A DNA stretch of 64,000 nucleotides, taken from contig JAYGXS010000005.1 in NCBI GenBank assembly GCA_036362985.1, forward strand, positions 454,325-518,324, read 5' to 3'. Shown piece by piece: positions 58,701-64,000 of this stretch. Each line of letters starts with the position of its first letter. Position 1 is the first letter of the stretch. The stretch is from Ligula intestinalis. Taxonomy: Eukaryota; Platyhelminthes; Cestoda; Diphyllobothriidea; Diphyllobothriidae. The translations under genes were made by a program, and so were the position numbers. The notes beneath the pieces are model-generated. The model was not told the origin of the DNA, searched no databases, and saw only the letters and a list, made by a program, of their open reading frames with translations.

Positions 58701-61700
58701 CAACTGGTTCATCGGCACCGGCTTTGGAATACATGTTACCAAATGCACTCCCTCTCCACGATCAGCGAATTACTTTGGCCAACTTGCGTCTCACAACCAA
58801 ATATGGGTTGGGAGTTCATGAAACTTGGTTATAGACTGGGGGCCTAATCAAATTTGATTTTTTGGCTAAGTTTTGTCGAATAATTCACGATCTGACAATT
58901 GGAGTCATTTACCTCCCTGCTACCACAGGTTCGGCTATTCATGCCTAGACAAGTTTTTTCTGTTCCGCTGACGTAAGCGCTTCTTCCGCAGCTGTATCAG
59001 ATCCAGCATATAACTTCAAATGATTCTTGACTTGGCAAGAGGTCTTTGGTGTGGCAAGTTTAACCTACTTGTATTTTCATCTGCATTCGTCTTTTCTGTG
59101 CTTCTTCACCGAGCCTCTTTTACTCACTTCGGTACTTTTAGCGAGATGCACAACCTTTCGCTACTTTGAGCTACGGAATACTTTTTTAAAATACATTTTG
59201 TTAAAAGTGCGGGATAACATTTGTTTGTGACCAGATCAGACCCTTATCTGCACACCTCTCAGACTTTTCTACGATTTCCTATGATTAAGGATTCTGGATG
59301 GAATCCGAAACGTCAGGAAAATAAAAATTTTGTTCAATTGGTCACTTATTCTTCTTCTAAACGGGAACTCGCATAGTCAATTATATTGGTACGAAGAGAC
59401 TATCTAGCAAGAGCTTGTTCACAGCCTAGCAGCCGCAAATTGCTACATACGAACGAATACAATTTCTGAGTTCTCAAAACTGTTCTTAACTGCTGATCTT
59501 AAAAGAAGTTTATAACTTAATGCCACACTTTACATAGATACCTGTGAGTGAGATGTTTCGATAATTTCTACCAAACACTGACAGACAATTGTATGGTTGT
59601 TATTCATAATGTTTGCTCACCGGTATACATACGGACCGACTGTCTGTAGTTTAGGCTTGGCAGCCTTCTGTACTGCAAGAGGATTCGTTAAATTGAACAG
59701 CCACACGCGCAGATAATTATATCTGTTTTCATCAAACAAAACTTCCATCGCCGGAGAACCAGGTTTGAGGACTATATTCTATGGAGGATAAAAAGGCAGT
59801 ATTGATGATAATATGCTCCTTGAAAATGTTAGACAGTTAGCTCTTCAGAAGAAAACGTATAATCAAGGATTGTCATTGTGTGCGACTGTCAAAGACCAAT
59901 AATTTGCGAGCTGCAGCCAGTGGACCAGGTTTCAATATAAATCAGCACTGTCACCGCCGCCGTATACTGAAACGGAATATCTTATGAATAAGAATTCTTG
60001 ATATTTGAATTATAAGTGGCATGCGGATAGGGCCCGAAAACGTTGATTTAACAAAGTATTCGACAAAATGCATAGCGTTTGCCTCAAAGCTATACAATTA
60101 ATAGGACCTAAGTAGTTGTTTTATAATCTTGGTTTTTCTATCACCAGATTGAAGCGTAACTATTTTCATAAATGAACCAGTAAACGATAGAATAAGACAA
60201 AAAGAGAGAATAGTATGTCCTAAAGAGCGAACATTAAAAGCTGTACTTGGAGCGATCTACCTAGTGCCTCCTTAAACGACCTTTCTTTGTGTAAATAAGC
60301 TCTTATTGCAAACACCATAGTATCGGTTGATTGGGTGCCACAGAGCAATTTTGAGATACTTTTTATTGCACAGAGCTGCGATATTTAGATTAGAATTCTA
60401 TTGACTTGATATGCAATGGTAAAATGTGGTTTCGTTGTCAGCAAACAATTATGACAGAAACATTTACTTTGTATTACTCACCTAGTAAAATTATTAGAAA
60501 AATCTTAATTATCATAACGTTTCCTTCTAGATTACTTACTAAACAAGAATTGACAGAAACAGTTCGGTAAACATATCAAAGCACTCGGTAAAATTCTGAA
60601 TAAAAACATTATTATATTTCTTAGCTCAGTCATTAAGATTGTATGGGTGATTTAAAACAGAAAAGCTTCTGTTAGTAGAAAAGACCATGCGATGTTTTTA
60701 ACAAACGTGATTGTATTTTCAGGCTATTTAAGATATAACAATGAGCTCTGACAACATTAGCTTCCAAGGCCTCCTACGCGACTCTAATATATAAAGAATC
60801 AGACCATCACAAAAAAACGAACCGGAAACTTTGAAAACACTACAGCTAACAGTAGTATGTAAGGTCAAGTGACACACCAAAGCTATTGTACACTCAGAAG
60901 CCAAGCATTATTCTCTGCCCTATTTGATCGCGTAATTTTTTTTCTCGAACTAACTTAAATTTGCTCTCTGAGTTATGCAAACTTATCATCTGCTAATGAA
61001 ATATAAAGATATGCAATTGTCCAAAGTTTAAATAACAGGCCATAATAATGCATGGTGTCGCTTAGATTATTATTACTCTCAAATACACAGCCTGGCCCGT
61101 TTTGGTTCATCTGTCGTAGATATTGACAGTAATCATTGGGGTGTTGACTATTACGTTAAAAGCGATATGTACAAAGCGTTTTGATTGGGGTTAACTATTG
61201 AAATTCCTTTGATCTATTAAGGGGCGCATTTTTTATTTTTTCAACATCAACTTCATCCTTGTCAAGAAAAATACACTTGGCGTATCCATGCCTTATTTTG
61301 GGCTTGCTTGCAGATATTCCGCTATTTGCCAGCAGCAAGAACTGATCTTAAGACACCCATTCCCGTTTTATACAATTCTTGCGTTACTGGTTGTTAAGGG
61401 GAGTTACATAACCAGCCATTTCCAGGGCACGGGAATAACTCAGTTACTTAAAAACTTAGGTGGGTTTTTTTTGTTTCAAACAAAAGGAATCTCATGTATT
61501 TGCGCACTGTCCAGGCATTAACTGCAGTTTAGGTTCTCTTGAACGGTATAAAATAATAATCCCTGCGTTGTATCCAAAACAATCATCTGGGGTTTCGTCA
61601 GAAGGAAAAAGACAAAAATAAATCATTAGTGGAATGAGCAGGTGTCATTTGTAATTACGCGAATCAATTTCTGTCCAAGACTTCTCACTCCACTATGCAA

Positions 61701-62490
61701 GAGGACTTAAAACTATGGTGGCCTTTAAAAGTAGGCTGACAATTCAAAACGTCTCTGCACGTTAGTTTGAAACTTAAAGCACTGTAAAAGGGAAGAAATT
61801 TACTCTAACTGTTAGTTCAGAAGTCTCAAAATAAATCAAAATGGCTCCTTTACGGAAATGGCAGAACTGCTACTCATAAGTGAGACAAAGTGACGATTAA
61901 GTCAACAATTCAAGCTTGCAGACAGTCCATAGTTAGTCAGTCGCAGCCTTAAAACGTTTTTTATATGTAGAATCGACGTGTATGTTTAGAGTTAGGGATC
62001 CAACAAAGTTGCGCGCCGGTTATTTTATTTGAAATGAAAATGCTCGAAGCCGAAGCCTTAAAGATCAGTGAAATATTTCAACTTTAAAAACGCCAATGTG
62101 TCATTCTACAAAAGGGCCAAATGTTTTCCCAAATGTGGGACTACACGAAGACGTTATACGTGAACCTACAGGCGGAATTTTCGGTTAACATAAAATTCAT
62201 GTAGATTCCTGAAAATGTTTCCTTATTGGTTAATGTGATTAACCTAGGCTCTGCCTGTAGATTCTTCCCTCAGGAATTGGTGTCATGTGGGATACATGTT
62301 ACAACGTAAGTAAAAGCTGCGTAAGTAGACGTACCTCAACCATCCGATTGTAACACAATTCGTCCACTTTAAGGTACACTCCAATGCATATGATAGTGAT
62401 CAAGGTAGACACTACCATGCCAACGAGGAGAGTGAAGATTTTGCATCGTGGATGGCATCGTGGATCGCATCGCGGGCAGCACTGAGCCAT
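37543..62490 (-). CDS. CD36-like class B scavenger receptor (SCARB/LIMP-2 family), 11 coding exons
   Basis: Eleven exons join in phase to 549 codons plus stop (1650 bases), with no internal stop and AG/GT at every junction. Architecture: Cys-rich cytosolic N-tail (1-17), membrane segment 1 (about 19-41), ectodomain (about 42-487), membrane segment 2 (about 488-516) and a short C-tail. Family landmarks are LRVWLFNLTNPLAVQK and TVGPYVYR (exon 2), YIWGYDDKLL (exon 4), STGVGDISQLG (exon 5), SVCRSFNFT (exon 7), PPPAGVFDISNC and PLFLSLPYFNKA (exon 8), and CKMQHK for the usual Arg-x-Gln-x-Asn (exon 9). Six N-glycosylation sequons lie in the ectodomain. CD36 proteins bind lipoproteins, fatty acids or lysosomal cargo through a hydrophobic ectodomain tunnel; plasma-membrane or lysosomal location cannot be told apart here. 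Flatworms rely on host lipids, so lipid uptake is a reasonable inference. The length fits the family (about 470-540). Confidence 0.93.
39573..39630 (-). CDS. CD36-like exon 10
   Basis: 58 bases, acceptor ATACTTTCCAG, donor CTTGAG/GTAGAG. GGFPQLPENIFYPAARFLE leads to the second membrane segment. Confidence 0.85.
40600..40739 (-). CDS. CD36-like exon 9
   Basis: 140 bases, acceptor AAAAAGTTCAG, donor TTGAG/GTTTGT (weak). SAGTVLTQSTCKMQHKAPPY fits the region after VEP, and the phases on both sides agree. This is the least certain exon because of the donor. Confidence 0.75.
41250..41500 (-). repeat. tRNA-derived SINE-like copy in intron 8
   Basis: On the minus strand, CTCGGGTTCGAATCTCGAG is a B box with a complete T-stem (GATTCGAACCCGAG on plus, near 41400). 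It is followed by the body GGATATGATTGGCCTATGAT, shared in part with 1-110. Confidence 0.4.
42788..43057 (-). CDS. CD36-like exon 8
   Basis: 270 bases, 90 codons, acceptor CTTTATCATAG, donor CCG/GTGAGT. PPPAGVFDISNC and VPLFLSLPYFNKA are the best-conserved CD36 signature; the exon ends at FTLNVEP. Confidence 0.95.
43700..44060 (-). mobile_element. RTE-like LINE 3' coding fragment in intron 7
   Basis: MSQAIHERRLRWFGHVLRR and GQLKTWLDSVRQDVE...PSAFGLRR are the classic C-terminal end of RTE-type reverse transcriptases. The preceding KLEVFDHFCLRHILRVE lies further right in the same orientation. Everything upstream is missing. Confidence 0.75.
44061..46781. other. Rest of CD36-like intron 7
   Basis: Unrecognised frames such as 44554-44847, 45023-45322 and 45889-46209 occur without known domains. 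Likely old repeat sequence. Confidence 0.3.
46782..46909 (-). CDS. CD36-like exon 7
   Basis: 128 bases, acceptor TGTTATTTTCAG, donor GAG/GTTAGT. ALTPPNLQLGASRFMYATSV followed by CRSFNFTIRKK is the conserved CRS region, with a sequon. Confidence 0.93.
47041..47060. repeat. Purine/poly-G tract
   Basis: GGGGAGGCAGGGGGGGGGGC lies in intron 6. Confidence 0.8.
47425..47545. repeat. Degenerate CTAACC-like hexamer array
   Basis: Units resembling CTAACC, CCTTAAC and CCTAACTCTAACC recur with heavy drift over about 120 bp. It is reminiscent of decayed telomere-type repeats, but no perfect CCCTAA run exists. Confidence 0.4.
48950..49220 (-). mobile_element. CR1-like LINE 3' fragment in intron 6
   Basis: The minus strand reads NGxVVVENSTDAFKRKLEEHLLN, equivalent to the last residues of CR1 ORF2, after a decayed block shared with 26020-26128. 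Confidence 0.55.
49926..49946. repeat. Poly-G tract
   Basis: A run of at least 13 G within GATTTGGTGGGGGGGGGGGG, intron 6. Confidence 0.85.
50257..50306 (-). CDS. CD36-like exon 6
   Basis: 50 bases, acceptor ATCTTACCAG, donor GGAACAA/GTAAGA. TTDLWAGHYANMLNGT matches the W...N-x-I-N-G-T segment. Phases on both sides agree with exons 5 and 7. Confidence 0.88.
50959..51050 (-). CDS. CD36-like exon 5
   Basis: 92 bases, acceptor TACTTTGCTAG, donor CAAAG/GTACAT. DPITISTGVGDISQLGHV is the conserved TG...G block of the ectodomain. Confidence 0.9.
52430..52600 (-). repeat. SINE copy with tRNA-like region, intron 4
   Basis: 52467-52545 folds as a tRNA-like cloverleaf on the minus strand: perfect 7-bp acceptor stem GCGTTTG/CAAACGC, D-arm GCTTAGTGGTAGAGC, T-arm GCGGG/CCCGC with TTCAAAT. 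The anticodon arm is over-long with C at position 33. The tail ACTTGGGTCAA and the leader match the SINE copies near 54.8 and 57.5 kb, so I read this as a SINE and not a functional tRNA gene. Confidence 0.6.
52624..52815 (-). CDS. CD36-like exon 4
   Basis: 192 bases, 64 full codons, acceptor TATCCATCTTGCAG, donor GGCG/GTAAAT. TTVQKYIWGYDDKLLKF is the conserved helical segment with the WGY motif. Confidence 0.93.
54110..54305. repeat. A-rich AACTAA-type low-complexity repeat
   Basis: Imperfect repeats of TAAACTAAA and AACTTAACTAAAC fill this stretch of intron 3, just downstream of exon 3 on the gene strand. Confidence 0.7.
54420..54573 (-). CDS. CD36-like exon 3
   Basis: 154 bases, acceptor CTTTCTAG, donor TTTT/GTAAGC, phase 2 to 0. 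KYSSYANKIWSADGKYTTIT and NVYILDTALSVGDPEKD match the early beta-rich ectodomain. Confidence 0.9.
54760..54890 (+). repeat. SINE copy, intron 2
   Basis: GGTAGAACGTTGGCCACGC, then GGGTTCGAACCCAACCC (B box with T-stem), then a tail with GGATCAATTGAATTATT, equivalent to the GGGTCAATTAAATTATT tail of the copy at 57.9 kb. Confidence 0.55.
54900..55150 (+). repeat. SINE copy in tandem with the previous one, intron 2
   Basis: The leader ATTCTGATGGATTATAAATG and AATCCTGCCTGGGCAGTCAG precedes a tRNA-like GTCGTAGCATAATTGGTAGA segment with a decayed B box (ATATGAACTCGAATT). The leader matches 57690-57790. Confidence 0.5.
55842..56236 (+). repeat. Hammerhead-ribozyme repeat unit with 59-bp terminal direct repeats
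   Basis: The direct repeats 55842-55900 and 56178-56236 (AATATACTGATATA... to ...CTGAAC) differ at three positions and define a 336-bp unit present about 1.18 times. Between them lies a complete hammerhead motif. The structure fits insertion of a slightly longer-than-monomer copy of a circular or tandem RNA, as known for hammerhead-bearing small retroelements. It sits in intron 2 of the CD36-like gene on the opposite strand. Confidence 0.8.
55941..56029 (+). ncRNA. Type I hammerhead ribozyme
   Basis: Core CTGATGA (55954-55960), stem II GCCGG/CCGGC (55961-55965 with 56000-56004) and GAAA (56005-56008). Stem III is short (A-U plus C-G, with loop ACGT, 56008-56015). The cleavage triplet GTC is at 56014-56016. 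Stem I is CCCA/TGGG (55950-55953 with 56017-56020), followed by an internal loop and an outer GCT/AGC pairing. All invariant core bases are present. Expected cleavage is after 56016. Stem II is extended by an inner GCTG/CAGC hairpin. Confidence 0.85.
57330..57605 (-). repeat. SINE copy, intron 2, left arm of inverted pair
   Basis: The minus strand reads a leader (TGGTGGATTCTAGG, AAATCCTGCCAGG, GGTGAATTTGATACGTGC), then a tRNA-like region GTGGTAGAGCGTTGGC...GTGGGTTCGAATCCCACC with a perfect T-stem, then the tail CAGTTGGGTCAATGCAATTA. Confidence 0.65.
57640..57955 (+). repeat. SINE copy, intron 2, right arm of inverted pair
   Basis: Same order on the plus strand: leader (GGGTGGATTCTGAATGATAG, GAATCCTGCCTACG), tRNA-like GTTGCTCAGTTGGTAGAGCG, decayed B box (TTGGTTCTGATT), tail AATTGGGTCAATTAAATTAT. 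It lies head-to-head with the previous copy. Confidence 0.65.
58485..58535 (-). repeat. Penelope-type terminal motif (hammerhead-like, non-canonical)
   Basis: The minus strand has CTCCGATGATG, a short TCCGTGACGGA hairpin, and AAGCCGAAACGCTGG. The order GATGA...hairpin...GAAAC recalls hammerhead-like ends of Penelope elements, but the invariant CUGAUGA is CCGATGA and stem II does not pair directly. Confidence 0.4.
59235..59375 (+). repeat. Dispersed repeat, copy 3 (3' part), with hammerhead-like core
   Basis: CCTATGATTAAGGATTCTGG and AATCCGAAACGTCAGGAAAA correspond to the 3' half of the repeats at 4371 and 34780. The upstream half with the TATA box is absent. Confidence 0.6.
59621..59778 (-). 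CDS. CD36-like exon 2
   Basis: 158 bases. The acceptor ends CTCCATAG and the donor is CCG/GTGAGC, leaving two bases of an Arg codon. It holds the signature NYLRVWLFNLTNPLAVQ (a sequon in NLT) and QTVGPYVY. Confidence 0.93.
62335..62490 (-). CDS. CD36-like exon 1 (N-tail and membrane segment 1)
   Basis: 52 codons. ATG at 62490 is three bases after an acceptor (CTCTCACTTTCAG then ACAATGG). MAQCCPRCDPRCHPRCK is a Cys-rich cytosolic tail, followed by the hydrophobic IFTLLVGMVVSTLITIICIG. The donor is GAG/GTACGT. An upstream in-frame ATG (62514) would lie in the intron. Confidence 0.88.
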
Positions 62491-62510
62491 TGTCTGAAAG
62501 TGAGAGGAAA
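62491..62510 (-). other. Splice acceptor just before the CD36-like start codon
   Basis: TTTTCCTCTCACTTTCAG precedes ACAATGG, so the mature mRNA has a 5' exon or a spliced leader joined three bases before the ATG. Confidence 0.7.
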
Positions 62511-64000
62511 ACACTTTTTGGTAAACCCACGGCTGCCTAATTTGAATTATTAAATATAAACCTAGTTACAAGACGTTTTACGGGCATCGTAGCGCTTTTG
62601 ATGCCTTACCCAATAATCGGAATACAAAAACAAATACATTGTATTCTTAAGTTGACATTCGAAACGCTCTGCATTGTATCTTACTTGGGGACTTAAGATG
62701 TTAACTGAAAGACATTTGTCGAATGTGCAATGTTTAACAAGGCAGTTGTATAAGTAAGCGTTCTCAGAATTATTGTATTTTAATTTAGCTTCCGAACAGT
62801 ATGAAAGTGTCAGCGCATGCATTTTTGCTTCGGTATTTTGGAATCAATAATGCTATTGAACACTTATCAGTAGACGCAGGCTGCTTATTCATTTTTGTGA
62901 TACGATTAAAAAGATATATACGTAGGAAATTTGGACAACTTGTAAAAATTGGGGATAATTTTATCGTTACTTCAAACATAAACAGAAATTTGTGAGGAGG
63001 GTGTTAAGCTTATATGAGCGTTAGTAGTGCATTTACGCCTAGTCGAAAAAAATGGCATAAGAACAGAAATTATGCACAAATAAGTGTTAGGCGCAACTAG
63101 AATTTGCTCAAAATTACACATATGCGTGAACTCAAAGAACAGATTTTGGCATTGGTCTCCTAACTCCCTATTTAAAATATATGCTGCAGACTTGAGAATT
63201 GAAAAAATAATTTCTTTTCTCGATATTGATCATCAATACGGGCTTCAACCTGTCTTCCCAAGAGACTGAGTTTACAAACCCTGTTAGGAAGCATGACTTC
63301 AAACACACTCATTATGTACTCAGAAAGAATATGTTGAGAATATATCTTGAAAAGACCTGACAGCAAGAAATAAATAAAAGGACGAACCTCTGACATTATC
63401 TCAGGTGAGTAAATCTGCACAACAAGCCCAATGAAATGCCTGAATTGAAGCCTACTTCACTATTCCTCTGCAGTTTTTCAGCAGCACTCAAAAAAGGCAA
63501 TGCTCTAAGGTACAGTTAACTATAAATAAAACATAAAAAGTTTTAGACACACGTTTTGCCGGTCTTAGGTCGCACTGTAAGCCACCAGTTCAAGGCATGT
63601 GGTATTTATGTATCTGATGGCTTTGGAGGTCACTGAGTGGTTTGGAGAGGTGGTCTGGTACGGAATCAGACTAGCTGACCTTGCAACATCACCTCATCTC
63701 CGCGTCAGTTGTGATGGGGGTGTAGGGCCTTTGCGTACCTGACGTGAAAGCTGTTGTCAGCACAACATTTGCACATAGTTTTCTTGGTAATGTGGTCAGG
63801 GAGCCGTTACGCTGGGTTGCCGGTGTGTCAGTCCTCATCAATCCACTTCACGCATGTCATTCGATGTGCCCAGTTAAAAAAAATGCGTTCAAAATTGGAG
63901 AGGGCTTCAAAACTGCACATTAGTGGAGGCAACCCAATTTGGCGACAATTTTCAGAGAAATTGTAACAGGCATGTCAGTTACTTACTAGAAGTCAGATCA
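62511..64000. other. Upstream region of the CD36-like gene; no recognisable gene
   Basis: AT-rich with short frames only. It should hold either a non-coding first exon and promoter or nothing further if the gene is trans-spliced. I could not identify a first exon. Confidence 0.4.

Noticed and set aside
61288..61521. 77-codon plus-strand ORF in intron 1 of the CD36-like gene
   Set aside because: AT-rich, no domain and no coding signature; most likely chance.

Overview
This is animal nuclear DNA, almost certainly from a parasitic flatworm and most likely a diphyllobothriidean-type tapeworm. The organism call is an inference. It rests on three things: a mixed load of degenerate Penelope, CsRn1-like Gypsy (tRNA-Trp primer site), CR1-like, Jockey-like, L2-like, RTE-like and hAT elements; a spliceosomal gene with 33- and 34-bp introns next to a gene with kilobase introns; and a hammerhead-ribozyme repeat. 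There is no bacterial-style gene organisation.

Left part (1-35 kb) is mostly transposon debris. A broken Penelope-like reverse transcriptase/GIY-YIG gene lies at 0.56-1.97 kb. A CsRn1-like Gypsy element (5.97 to about 14.05 kb, 5' and 3' LTR remnants) was invaded by a hAT DNA transposon (6852-8500, 8-bp target duplication) and by an antisense Jockey-like element (about 9.9-12.1 kb). PHF5A, a conserved SF3b splicing factor subunit, sits at 16148-16544 on the minus strand with three exons. A second Gypsy element runs from about 19.7 to 24.6 kb. A nearly intact CR1-like LINE occupies 26.2-30.8 kb. It is followed by a degenerate L2-like LINE into which a 1.56-kb module with about 617-bp direct repeats is inserted.

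Right part (37.5-62.5 kb) is one large minus-strand gene. I assembled eleven coding exons by splice sites and phase into one uninterrupted 549-codon reading frame for a class B scavenger receptor (CD36/SCARB/LIMP-2 family) with two membrane segments and a large ectodomain. All exon phases agree and the exon lengths sum to 1650 bases including the stop. Its introns carry RTE-like and CR1-like fragments, a SINE family with an internal tRNA-like region (including a head-to-head inverted pair), and a small repeat with a canonical hammerhead ribozyme core between 59-bp direct repeats.

The two host genes have no evident functional link: PHF5A acts in pre-mRNA splicing, while the CD36-like protein would act at a membrane in lipid or lipoprotein uptake. 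The most unusual items are the hammerhead unit, the TATA-bearing dispersed repeat with a hammerhead-like core (three copies), the back-to-back perfect palindromes inside the hAT transposase, and the loss of one zinc-ligand cysteine in PHF5A.
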